Origin: Phlyctochytrium arcticum | Lineage: Eukaryota; Chytridiomycota; Chytridiomycetes; Chytridiales; Chytridiaceae | Assembly: GCA_025602905.1 (NCBI GenBank) | Contig: JAHLKI010000010.1 | Location: 372,001-436,000, forward strand | Direction: 5' to 3' | DNA length: 64,000 nucleotides | Part shown: positions 18,904 through 27,281 of the stretch, piece by piece | Numbering within the stretch: the first letter of the stretch is position 1 | Layout of the letters: every line of letters starts with the position of its first letter | Notes under the pieces: model-generated | The model's database searches: none | What the model was told of the DNA's origin: nothing | Seen by the model: only the letters and a program-made list of their open reading frames with translations | Made by a program: the position numbers and the translations under genes

Positions 18904-19959
18904 TTATGTTCCCTCAGGAACCAATCGTAACATATAAGCGGCGAATACACCACTGAGCTCCACATTACTGTCAAGGTCCAGTAGTTTATATCCATCTTGG
19001 TACTGCGGAAACTTGCTTGGTACTCTGTCCGTTACTCTGTAAATCTTGGCACCGAAATATTCTGTTCGAGCACGTTTTAGAAGACCTGTGTCCTTTGCTG
19101 TTATGTAACGACGCACCTTATCTCCAATCTTGAAGGTCTTGAATTTGCTTGAAACACCTTTGTTTCTATCCTTCCTTCGAGCCTCTGCTATTTCTTCAGT
19201 GTTCTCTTTGATGTACTCTGGTGTTCTTGGCTTTCTGCCTGCACCAAATGAGATCGTGTTGTTGATGGACTGAATCACATTTGGTAAGATTTGGACCCAA
19301 TTCTTATTATATTGAGATCCCATATATAGCGCTCGCTTAATGGTCTGATTCATCCTTTCAACCTGACCGTTTGACCACGGGGAATGCGGTTTACTCGTAC
19401 GCCAGAGAATACCATATTCCTCAGCAAAATCCTGAGTTTCTTTACTAACATTCTCAGTTCCATTATCAGATTGGATCGTCTTGATTTCCACGCCATCGTC
19501 AATCATGGATTGAAGCAAAGCAACAACACCGCGCGCATTAACTCTTTTCAAGGGACGTGTGTAGACCTTCTTTGTTAGAATGTCAACTGCTACCACAAGA
19601 GCCATATATCCATTAAATGGCCTCATGAATGTGCAGTCTAACTGAAAGTGTCCCTCCTCCTTCGATAATATCGGCCTCACCATACCACGCTGTGTGTGGG
19701 GTTTCAAAAAACGTTGATACACAGTCTGTTTCTTGAGAAAATCTTCAAGTAATGTTCTCTGACTCAATTTAGAGGTGGGGTATCTTTGTTTGTATAAGAA
19801 ATACAAGCGATCCCTGCCCATCAAGGCGCCACCATTTGTGTACATGTCGAGCAATTGGTTGTAATCTTGTGTTTTGATAGGCTTCCAGTATCTAGCAACT
19901 TCATCTTCATCACTGTTCATATTCTGTCTCTTATTATGAATCATCTTTTTCTTCTTCAT
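18904..19959 (-). CDS. Retroviral-type (rve) DDE integrase of the viral element
   Basis: The core shows all three catalytic acids: Asp in FQLDCTFM, Asp in IQSDNGTEN and Glu in SNGQVERMNQT. Downstream is an SH3-like region (FKIGDKVRRYI) as in Ty3, Polinton and Ginger integrases. The N-terminal quarter (GGALMGRDRLYFLYKQRYP) is probably the HTH-like LTQ/zinc-binding analogue. The longest frame starts at 19959, but ATG 19920 (MNSDEDEV) lies 4 bp after an ATAAGAGACA motif and is the likelier start. The 5' end overlaps the ATPase gene. The ORF ends at a TAA that separates it from a chromodomain. Confidence 0.92.
   Translation of the reverse strand: MKKKKMIHNKRQNMNSDEDEVARYWKPIKTQDYNQLLDMYTNGGALMGRDRLYFLYKQRYPTSKLSQRTLLEDFLKKQTVYQRFLKPHTQRGMVRPILSKEEGHFQLDCTFMRPFNGYMALVVAVDILTKKVYTRPLKRVNARGVVALLQSMIDDGVEIKTIQSDNGTENVSKETQDFAEEYGILWRTSKPHSPWSNGQVERMNQTIKRALYMGSQYNKNWVQILPNVIQSINNTISFGAGRKPRTPEYIKENTEEIAEARRKDRNKGVSSKFKTFKIGDKVRRYITAKDTGLLKRARTEYFGAKIYRVTDRVPSKFPQYQDGYKLLDLDSNVELSGVFAAYMLRLVPEGT
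19925..19934 (-). promoter_or_regulatory. ATAAGAGACA motif upstream of integrase
   Basis: Minus-strand ATAAGAGACA, 4 bp before ATG 19920. It is shared with the primase-helicase and, with one change, the SYGLKH gene. Candidate viral promoter or initiator. Confidence 0.45.
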
Positions 19960-20698
19960 TTACTACTATCTTTGCCGGTTTTCCCTTTATAAAAACATCT
20001 TCATTGCGCAAAGCTTTGACATCTATATAGAGGAATGTATATGGTTCCTTTGTGTAATCATTGGCCATCTCAACAAATTCTTTATTTGATAGGTGACATC
20101 TCAATTCTGGTGCAATTTTTTCCAACTGTGCATCGTTTAGTCTATATAGTATAGCATGAGTAGCATTAACGCGCTGAACTGGTGTACATTGGAGGGTATC
20201 GTGAAAACTTACGCAAATTGACATCCCGTTGTGACGTGCTGTAGAATACAGAATATCGAGCATCTGTTTGATACCACTTGATACTTTCTCCTCATGTTGA
20301 AGTGGTTTGTCAAGAGGTGAGCCAGTTTGTCTGGCCAGTATTCCGTAGTCATCAATGATGAGTAGCATATGATTCTTGTCCTTGTCATTTTGGTAAATCT
20401 TCTTCTGCTTTTCGAATAGATTGTTCAGAATATGATTTGAGATTGTCTGTGAGGTATACACATTGTTATATTTCTTTAAAGCCGTCCAGCTCACATCATC
20501 TATAGAGGGAGAATAGATGATAATATTCCGATAAGTATGAGCTACTTTCTTTATCAGATTGATGATACATGTTGTCTTACCCGAGCGTGAGCTTCCAATA
20601 CACGAAAGGGTGAAAAACTTCTTCGGGTATCCAACAGGAGTATTGTCAACAATCTTTTGTCTGTACTGTTTAGGTACAGAAACTTTCTCCACATTCAT
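19934..20698 (-). CDS. A32-like genome-packaging ATPase (FtsK/HerA superfamily)
   Basis: The 254-residue P-loop protein has Walker A GSSRSGKTT at about residue 35 and Walker B LLIIDDYG at about residue 115. A conserved SFHDTLQ sits at about residue 170, in the sensor position. Length and spacing match the packaging ATPases of Polintons, PLVs, virophages and other nucleocytoplasmic-type viruses, which pump DNA into the capsid. It is divergent from the penton-like gene and lies in the capsid gene cluster. Its 3' end overlaps the longest integrase frame by 26 bp. Confidence 0.9.
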   Translation of the reverse strand: MNVEKVSVPKQYRQKIVDNTPVGYPKKFFTLSCIGSSRSGKTTCIINLIKKVAHTYRNIIIYSPSIDDVSWTALKKYNNVYTSQTISNHILNNLFEKQKKIYQNDKDKNHMLLIIDDYGILARQTGSPLDKPLQHEEKVSSGIKQMLDILYSTARHNGMSICVSFHDTLQCTPVQRVNATHAILYRLNDAQLEKIAPELRCHLSNKEFVEMANDYTKEPYTFLYIDVKALRNEDVFIKGKPAKIVVNEEEKDDS

Positions 20699-20786
20699 TG
20701 CAATAGCTTTTTCTTATTATCTATTGTAGTAATAAAAGGGAAGCAAGCATGTACAGATAGATTGTCCTGAATACTGCAATCCTTAG

Positions 20787-21524
20787 TTCGTTGCAAAACA
20801 GTTTCCAAATCTCACCCCTTGCGATTCATGCGTTCAGAATCGAGGCATTCTCCTTCATCCAATCTTGGGACAGTATTTCGCATGAGTTGAGTAACAACAA
20901 GCTTGTTATTCAAGAAGCAAATGATGCACCTATTACCATCACCCTACCTGATGGTGTTTATGATGTCTCTACCATCTGTACGGCCCTGTCTCAAATTTTG
21001 ACTTCAAATGCTACTCAGCCGTATATCGCTGAATATGATCAAGTCACCCGCAGAATATCACTGAATACAAGTGGTCCTGCAGAATATCACTGAATACAAG
21101 TGGTCCTAAGGATTTCAAGGTCCTTGGGAAAGCAGGGGGAAGTACGTCTTATTACCAGCTCGGGAATATGGATAACTCTGTCTCTGGCAAGAATGTTACA
21201 TTTGATAATCCTGTGAATCTCAGTGCGAGTCAACCCGTCCTATTAACGTCTCGAACATTTTCATCCAATGGTTCTATTTTGTATCCAGCAGGTATTGAGA
21301 GTAATCAGAATATTCTAGCATGTATTCAACCAGACGAATACGGTGATACCGTGACTTGGGTGAATCCCAGTGACAAATTTGTAATATTACCAAACGCGAT
21401 AACACCAAGTTCCATAGATTACAGTATAGTAGACTCTACATCCTTCCACACCATCAAAATGATCCAACCCAGTATTCTGACTATTGGTGTTTTGGATGAT
21501 TATAATGATATTCTGAACTTGTAA
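20787..21524 (+). pseudogene. Penton-like minor capsid protein, broken by 29-bp duplication
   Basis: The N-terminal part (IEAFSFIQSWDSISHEL, then a LPDGVYDVSTICTALSQIL segment) resembles the start of the penton/minor capsid proteins of PLVs and adintoviruses. The C-terminal part, from 21168, is the jelly-roll-like remainder (SIDYSIVDSTSFHTIK). A 29-bp tandem duplication at 21051-21108 shifts the frame, so the two halves are not joined. There is no ATG at the N-terminus; the frame opens after a stop at 20758-20760. CCTTAG at 20781-20786 looks like a splice acceptor, so a short upstream exon is possible. Confidence 0.75.
21051..21108 (+). repeat. 29-bp tandem duplication
   Basis: CAGAATATCACTGAATACAA and the next nine bases occur twice head to tail, with starts at 21051 and 21080. 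The truncated copy of the gene at 1.6-2.3 kb lacks the duplication, so it arose in this copy. Confidence 0.93.
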
Positions 21525-21553
21525 AAATTTTTCTATTGTTCAAAAGGTAAGAA

Positions 21554-22066
21554 ATGTCTGAACAACAAATGCCAATAGAAAACTCGACTCAAGTTCAAGA
21601 ACCTGTTGAATCAGTTACTGAACAAGTAGAAACCAACAGTAGCGATCCTATTGACAAAGTGGTTAATGATGTGAAAGGCAAGAAGAAAGAACGAACCCCC
21701 AAACAGATTGAGAATATGAAGAAAGCTCAGGAAAAACGCACTGAGAACCTACGAGAAATGAAGAAGTTGAAGGAACAACATGATAAAGAGATTGAAAACG
21801 CAAAAATTCATAAGCAAATGGAACGTGATGAAGAGATTGCTAGAACAGCTATTGAGAAGTACGTAGCAGCAAGTAAGCCAAAACGTACCACTGCAAAGAA
21901 AGTAAATGTTTCGAATATTCAAAACAAGAAACAAGAAGTACCAAAAAGACAACCAACTCCAATTCCAACACCAGTTACCACCATGGCGGTTTTTGATGAT
22001 TATGATGATGATGATGACTACTTGCCTCAAAATGATGTATTGCATCACATCTTTGGCAGACGATAG
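21554..22066 (+). CDS. Charged coiled-coil virion-like protein
   Basis: The 170 residues run as follows: acidic N-terminus, a long Lys/Glu helix (about 45-110), a Pro/Thr linker, an acidic DDYDDDDDY patch and the terminal HIFGRR motif. It lies between the penton-like and capsid genes on the same strand, 29 bp after the first and 33 bp before the second, as a late structural operon-like cluster would. It has an intact diverged paralogue at 1089-1610. A scaffold or minor capsid (cement) role is an inference; no named family is recognised. Confidence 0.75.
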   Translation: MSEQQMPIENSTQVQEPVESVTEQVETNSSDPIDKVVNDVKGKKKERTPKQIENMKKAQEKRTENLREMKKLKEQHDKEIENAKIHKQMERDEEIARTAIEKYVAASKPKRTTAKKVNVSNIQNKKQEVPKRQPTPIPTPVTTMAVFDDYDDDDDYLPQNDVLHHIFGRR

Positions 22067-22099
22067 GACAGTTTTTTTTTTGAATACATAGAATAAGTT

Positions 22100-23344
22100 A
22101 TGTCGAATTCCCTAGTTAATCCTACATTCCCTGCAAATTGGAGTTATAAACAAGAAAATTTCTTGATTCATGCAAATCCACTAAGTCAAAACTTTCAAAC
22201 GTTTCGGCCCATGAAAGACACATTTGATTCTCGGTCATCGGGTTCGAATATTGTTATTCCAATTGATTCCAATTCTTCATATTTGAGACCCCAACAAGGT
22301 TTCCTCTCTGGTAAAGTTAATGTATTCAATGCAGATGGTACAATTTACACCAATGCAACGCTAGCATCGGTTGGTATTGCCGGATTTTTTGGAAAACGTG
22401 TTATTATCTGCGGGGGGAAAGAGGTAGATGGCCAGCAATTGGATGACTACGGCCAATTAGCCTGGGATACTTATAGAGAAGAATCTGCAATCAAGAAGAA
22501 ATGGTTGAAACGATATGAGGCTTATAAAAATCCCGATGTATTCAAGAATGCAAAAGGTGAATATAAATTTAAACATATCATGATTAGCGGATTGTCAGAC
22601 AATGATAGGTTTCAACCACTGCCTTTGGCTCACTTGCCCAATAAGGCTATGGAGATTTCATATTCTTTAAAAGTACCTCACAATGCTTTTGTTGATTTGC
22701 CGGCTGGATGCTATTATAAAGTATCCGATGTAAAGTACACAGTCATGCTCGTAACTCCAGAAACTGCATTTATAGCAGCTGCCTGGCAAGGGATTCAGAG
22801 TGGGGAATACCTGAACATACCCTTTACTGGTGTGTCGCAGTTTAGACTCAATTGTAGCGGTGCTTCATTGAATTCGTTCCTCCTTCCGCTTTCAAACGCA
22901 CGCATTAAGGGCCTTACTATTCGTTTCTTGAAAGCAGCAGATCAAGATTCAGTGACAAATGACAAATACAAGCATTATACGTATGCAGGTCTGAAGAGTC
23001 TTCGCTTGAATATAGGAGCATACCGGTGGCCGTTGAATGAGGATCTAGACGTTGATGATATAAGTGTAATGAACAGTTTAACAATGAATAATACAAGTTC
23101 CTTTGCAGAAGAGGATTTCGACTATGATGATGAGAACGATCAGATTATAAAGTTAAACTTCCAATCAATGGATGAAGATGCACTCAGTGCACTCGATACC
23201 CACCAGCAAAATGGCACCGTTCGATTAACCTGTAATTTTGATCCTGCTCCTGCTAACATCCCACCCGTATCAACATCAGTACTTGTAACCGTTTACCATC
23301 ACAAGACGTTGCTCATCGGCAACACAGTTGATGTCATTAATTAG
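22100..23344 (+). CDS. Major capsid protein, double jelly-roll type
   Basis: The 414-residue product has the typical PLV/Polinton/virophage capsid opening: NFQTFRPMKDTFDSR, then SNIVIPIDSNSSYLRP, then an SGKVNVFNADGT strand pair. A helical insert (YGQLAWDTYREESAIKKKW) follows. The second half has jelly-roll-like strands (TAFIAAAWQGIQSGEY, IPFTGVSQFRLNC, LRLNIGAYRWPL) and an acidic surface loop before the last strands (TSVLVTVYHHKTLLI). It is shorter than many known capsid proteins of this class (often 500-600 residues). The frame is intact. Its first three codons also end the truncated copy at 1.05 kb. Confidence 0.85.
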   Translation: MSNSLVNPTFPANWSYKQENFLIHANPLSQNFQTFRPMKDTFDSRSSGSNIVIPIDSNSSYLRPQQGFLSGKVNVFNADGTIYTNATLASVGIAGFFGKRVIICGGKEVDGQQLDDYGQLAWDTYREESAIKKKWLKRYEAYKNPDVFKNAKGEYKFKHIMISGLSDNDRFQPLPLAHLPNKAMEISYSLKVPHNAFVDLPAGCYYKVSDVKYTVMLVTPETAFIAAAWQGIQSGEYLNIPFTGVSQFRLNCSGASLNSFLLPLSNARIKGLTIRFLKAADQDSVTNDKYKHYTYAGLKSLRLNIGAYRWPLNEDLDVDDISVMNSLTMNNTSSFAEEDFDYDDENDQIIKLNFQSMDEDALSALDTHQQNGTVRLTCNFDPAPANIPPVSTSVLVTVYHHKTLLIGNTVDVIN

Positions 23345-23468
23345 AAATCTTCTTTATATACAAGATTTACATCGATACAAAATGAAGCTAGTGATATGCA
23401 AACTATTCATGTAGTAACTCTTAGATAGTGCTCAAACGCAGCTATTATATACAAGATCATGTCAAAAA

Positions 23469-23909
23469 CTAAATGAAGTAGTTTGCTGCCGTATGTTCCT
23501 TGTTCAAGATGCGACATTTTACCCGTGCATTAACAAGTCCCTTTTTGAAAGAGACTTCAAATCCACAGAATATCATTGCCAGGACAAATGTACCGTTTCT
23601 GATATCATGTTTGGTAACCTTTTCAAATACATGTTTCAAGCCATAGCTATTATATTTCGAAAATGTGCGTTGAGAACCGAATATATCTGGTATTGCCATG
23701 ATTGCATATTCAACTTCTTGTAAATCAAAGAGTCGCGCATTTGACTTTACATCGCTTTTTGCACATGAGCGATCATTTTTCAAGTATGGGGACCTTGACC
23801 CCAACTCGTTTCCATATGGTGTGAGTAGTACGTTATTGGGGAGTTTGCTCAATATGTCTTCAATTTCTTCGTATTTCATTCTGTTTTGTCTATTATGCAT
23901 ATTATGCAA
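23469..23909 (-). CDS. SYGLKH-motif viral protein, unknown function
   Basis: The longest frame codes for 146 residues. The likely start is ATG 23879 (MKYEEIEDIL), because an ATAATAGACA motif sits 7 bp before it, inside the longer frame. The C-terminal half reads SYGLKHVFEKVTKHDIRNGTFVLAM and then GFEV. A Ser-Tyr-Gly-Leu-Lys-His helix followed by an NG-x-F turn is a pattern I associate with small proteins of other DNA viruses, but I cannot name the family. It converges on the capsid gene and lies before the inverted repeat flanking the helicase. Confidence 0.6.
   Translation of the reverse strand: MHNMHNRQNRMKYEEIEDILSKLPNNVLLTPYGNELGSRSPYLKNDRSCAKSDVKSNARLFDLQEVEYAIMAIPDIFGSQRTFSKYNSYGLKHVFEKVTKHDIRNGTFVLAMIFCGFEVSFKKGLVNARVKCRILNKEHTAANYFI
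23887..23896 (-). promoter_or_regulatory. ATAATAGACA motif upstream of SYGLKH gene
   Basis: One base differs from the ATAAGAGACA sites at 19925 and 26673. It lies 7 bp upstream of ATG 23879. Confidence 0.4.
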
Positions 23910-23962
23910 GAAATGTAAAATTTACATAATTTACATCAAACGCATTATGCGTTTCAAATGCA

Positions 23963-24238
23963 GGAGAATACACACCTTACACACCTAGAGACACACCTTT
24001 TCTGCTGAAAAGTCCACAGTCATACACTGCCCCTAACGAGAATACACACCTTACACACCTTACACACCTTTTTTCAAAGTTCTTATGAAAAATATGATGT
24101 TCTTAAAGTATGTATATTTTACAAACTAAGCAAAATACAGATGTGTAGGTGTGTTAGTTGTGTTTTTGCCTTCCCCTAACGATTTTTTTTTCTCACAAAA
24201 TACACATCTTTCCCCACACGAAAACACTCTAGAAACCA
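23963..24238. repeat. Long inverted repeat, left arm, flanking primase-helicase
   Basis: This arm of about 270 bp matches the reverse complement of 26945-27217 over its whole length with few differences. It contains ACACACCTT iterons in tandem and the motifs CCCCTAACGA (twice) and CCCCACACGA. It directly abuts the 3' end of the primase-helicase. Confidence 0.93.
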
Positions 24239-26662
24239 TTACAACTTCAAGTACACTGGAGTACCTTTATGTCTACTTTTACTACGATCCTTAATAATCA
24301 AGATTTTTCGAATCTTCATAGAGAATCCTATCTTGGCCATGATAGTGCGAACGCTCCCTGCCTTTTTATCCTCAATGAACTTTATGTATTGATCGAAAAT
24401 ATGATCCATAGTCGTCTCGTGTGTCGCACCCTTCTCATAGTATTCTCCATACACTACATCGCTTCTCATGTTTCCATCCTTTACATCTTCAACAAACATT
24501 TCGAGTGGGCTCATTGCATACACTTTCATATCCTCTTTGGCTTGAGTAAATGGGATATCACCAACCTCAAATTCGGAGAGATCCAATGACATGAGATATG
24601 TGTAGTAGTGATTTGCTGTTTCTTCAGTCAACGTGCCACGCAACTTTCTAAAATATTCTCGATTGCCGATATATTTGCTGGAAGTATGGAGCACCCAATA
24701 ACGGCGATCAGATTTCTCGACTTTAACACAATCATCATCATTAGACAGGAACAGATAGTTGTTAAAATCCCCAATCATCACAGGATCGACTCCTTTAAGC
24801 TCGAGTTTTTGCATCTCTTGAGATATTTTCGACTTCATGATGCTATTATTCTTGTGACCATTCGACCAAAGAACTTCATCACCGATGGTGAATATTTTGC
24901 CAGTACATAGTCCAGTGAATTGACCACACAAGTCATCAATTGTGTTCACATACAGATAATGATCCATTCTGATAATCTCCTTTCCAAACCATTCAAACAA
25001 CAAGCTCTTACCAGTTCCTTGGTCACCATGAATTGCAGGAGATACCTCGGTCTTCCTATACGGTTTCTGAAGAAACGATGCAAACCAACGCTCCCCGTAT
25101 TCCATCTGTTCATTCTTACAGTCATAAAATACCTCAAACATATGATTTTGCACCGGCTTAATGATCTCCGGGTCATATGAATCCAGTAATTTGGCCTTGA
25201 ATCCACGAAACATATTCAGTTCTAGTCCGGGTTTGTCACCAATGTAACGCGGATCCATCACGATATGTTTAAAAGTAAGCAACTCTCTGGAACGGGCCCA
25301 CATGCTGAAAAGAGAAACAACTTTTTTCTCGCCTTTTGACTTTATGGTCATAGTGAGATGTGAGGTTGCGCTCACTGTATTGATATAATTCCGTACAATC
25401 CATTTTTCGGCTGGATTACTTCTAAAGCAGTAGAATGCGGATTTCTGGTGAGTAACCTTGGAGAAATACTTGTTGAGACAATGAATCAATTGAGACTTGT
25501 CCTTTTTGTGTATGGCAGCGGCTGTCTTGCAACAGAGTTCGTGCTTTTCAGGTGAATAACTGTCTTCATCATTAGTGGACTCCAAATCGACCAGAGTAAA
25601 TTCATCTTCAGAATCAGATTCCTCACAGTCATACATGTCATATTTGGACAAAACGCCTTTAATAATTTGCTGCTTCTTTGGTGCACGTATCGCTTTGGAT
25701 TTGCAAGAGAAACATGACAAATTCACACAAGTCTCGTTGACATAAATACAAGAGTGTTTCTTTTCAGAATGTTCTTTGCGCGGATTCACCAAACATCGCA
25801 AGCAATTAGGGACCACTTTGATGGTGTCATCCTTGCGAAAGGTGTCCCAAGTAGTTTCCATATCAAAATAAGTGTCGAGTACTTCAATTTGAATATTCTT
25901 GTCCAATGCCTTCCAACCATCTTTGTCTACTTGACCAACTGGTGCCGCCTCCTGTTTGACGTGAAGTTCTTCAAGTTTCCACACCGCTGTGTTGAATCCA
26001 CTCGAAACATTCTGAATCAAGTATTTGTCCAGAGACTCATCATCGACCCGGTACAGAATACGAGAATCAGATGGAGATTTTTGTTTATCAACACAGCACA
26101 TCTTTCGCATGCTTTGATAGACGGATATATCAAATAATGGACCTTTAACATCTTTCAAGTAATCCGGCAAGTTCTCAGTAGGAAAGTAGTTGCTAAATGC
26201 TCGAGTCAATTCAGCATGAGTAGTTACCAAGTTGGAAAAGATGCGCCACGAAATTTTGTGACCATTCTTATTCTTTTTGACAACAAATCCTTCTCTGTCG
26301 CGACATGCAAACACAAGTTTATATTCTGATTCATCATTCTTCAATCGATCTTTGAATGCTTGTGTGACAAATTGTCGCACCTCTTCTTCATCCTCAGCAC
26401 TTGGAATTTCTTTCACAACATCCGTATCAAAATCGACGAATGCACAGATTGGTTCATTCTCATCGACTTTACCAATGAATTCACAAAGATACGGAAATCC
26501 TCTTTGTTTCTCAAGATATTCAGTCAATGTCCACTCCAAGATTTCATTGTTACCAAACTGATCTTTGCGAAAAAACATCTTCTTTTCCAGAGGTTCATAT
26601 GTGCTCAACTTCTTGATTCGTTTGTTGCTGTTTGTCATTTTTGTAGGTTTTTGCTGAGACAT
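24239..26662 (-). CDS. Primase-superfamily 3 helicase (D5-like) replication protein
   Basis: The C-terminal half is an SF3 helicase: Walker A HGDQGTGKS at about residue 545, Walker B-like IFTIGDEV, and a NYLFLSNDDDCVKV / DRRYWVL segment (motif C and downstream). The N-terminal half carries archaeo-eukaryotic primase-like motifs, ICAFVDFDTD (metal-binding acids) and HKISWRIFSN. Cys pairs at about residues 290-330 (CLRCL...C...CFSC) could bind zinc. ATG 26662 follows ATAAGAGACA by 10 bp. This fusion initiates and unwinds genome replication in PLVs, virophages and large DNA viruses. No separate DNA polymerase is seen, so a host or helper polymerase would be needed. Confidence 0.9.
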   Translation of the reverse strand: MSQQKPTKMTNSNKRIKKLSTYEPLEKKMFFRKDQFGNNEILEWTLTEYLEKQRGFPYLCEFIGKVDENEPICAFVDFDTDVVKEIPSAEDEEEVRQFVTQAFKDRLKNDESEYKLVFACRDREGFVVKKNKNGHKISWRIFSNLVTTHAELTRAFSNYFPTENLPDYLKDVKGPLFDISVYQSMRKMCCVDKQKSPSDSRILYRVDDESLDKYLIQNVSSGFNTAVWKLEELHVKQEAAPVGQVDKDGWKALDKNIQIEVLDTYFDMETTWDTFRKDDTIKVVPNCLRCLVNPRKEHSEKKHSCIYVNETCVNLSCFSCKSKAIRAPKKQQIIKGVLSKYDMYDCEESDSEDEFTLVDLESTNDEDSYSPEKHELCCKTAAAIHKKDKSQLIHCLNKYFSKVTHQKSAFYCFRSNPAEKWIVRNYINTVSATSHLTMTIKSKGEKKVVSLFSMWARSRELLTFKHIVMDPRYIGDKPGLELNMFRGFKAKLLDSYDPEIIKPVQNHMFEVFYDCKNEQMEYGERWFASFLQKPYRKTEVSPAIHGDQGTGKSLLFEWFGKEIIRMDHYLYVNTIDDLCGQFTGLCTGKIFTIGDEVLWSNGHKNNSIMKSKISQEMQKLELKGVDPVMIGDFNNYLFLSNDDDCVKVEKSDRRYWVLHTSSKYIGNREYFRKLRGTLTEETANHYYTYLMSLDLSEFEVGDIPFTQAKEDMKVYAMSPLEMFVEDVKDGNMRSDVVYGEYYEKGATHETTMDHIFDQYIKFIEDKKAGSVRTIMAKIGFSMKIRKILIIKDRSKSRHKGTPVYLKL

Positions 26663-26672
26663 TAGCAATACT

Positions 26673-26682
26673 TGTCTCTTAT
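26673..26682 (-). promoter_or_regulatory. ATAAGAGACA motif upstream of primase-helicase
   Basis: Identical to the 10-mer before the integrase start; 10 bp upstream of ATG 26662, preceded by an AT-rich TTTATAAAT. Confidence 0.45.
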
Positions 26683-26764
26683 TTATAAAAAAAAGCTATC
26701 AATATGCTGAAACGCACTCAATTTTTTATTATGTCATTTATGTAATAAGTGATATCATACAAGA

Positions 26765-26947
26765 ATGTCAAAGAACATGTATGAAGCAATTGTATCGCGT
26801 TTTGATCAGGAGAGACGCTATATGGCAAAGTCTATCTTGGCATTGTCTAAAGAGTTGGGGATAGATCGAAATACATTGAGTAAAATATACAAAGGGAAAC
26901 CATCGGCTTGGTCCAAGTACATTGTAATTAAAAAGGTATCAGGCTGA
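26765..26947 (+). CDS. Small helix-turn-helix protein (60 aa)
   Basis: MAKSILALSKELGIDRNT followed by LSKIYKGKPSAWSKY has the spacing of a HTH/homeodomain-like DNA-binding fold (ALSKELGI-DRNTLSKIYKG). It starts 102 bp from the divergent primase-helicase ATG and its stop sits at the edge of the right inverted-repeat arm. It might bind the iterons or the shared upstream region; that is inference. Confidence 0.55.
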   Translation: MSKNMYEAIVSRFDQERRYMAKSILALSKELGIDRNTLSKIYKGKPSAWSKYIVIKKVSG

Positions 26948-27217
26948 AGAAACATACCTGTTTCGTGTGGGGAAAGGTGTGTTTTTTGTGAGTAAAAAAT
27001 CGTTAGGGGAATGCAAAAACACAACTTACACACCTACACATCTGTATTTTGCTTAGTTTGTAAAATATACATACTTTAATAATATCCTTTTTTTCATAAT
27101 AACTTTGAAAAAAGGTGTGTAAGGTGTGTAAGGTGTGTATTCTCGTTAGGGGCAGTGTATGGCTGTGGACTTTTCAGCAGAAAAGGTGTGTCTCTAGGTG
27201 TGTCAAGGTGTGTATAT
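26945..27217. repeat. Long inverted repeat, right arm
   Basis: Reverse-complement partner of 23963-24238. It carries CGTGTGGGG, TCGTTAGGGG (two copies) and three tandem AAGGTGTGT-type iterons. Together the arms enclose only the primase-helicase and the small HTH gene. Confidence 0.93.
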
Positions 27218-27281
27218 GGTAACAAATTCAATTATTATTACAAAGCAGAGGTCATATTATACAAAGTATTTCACATCTAGT

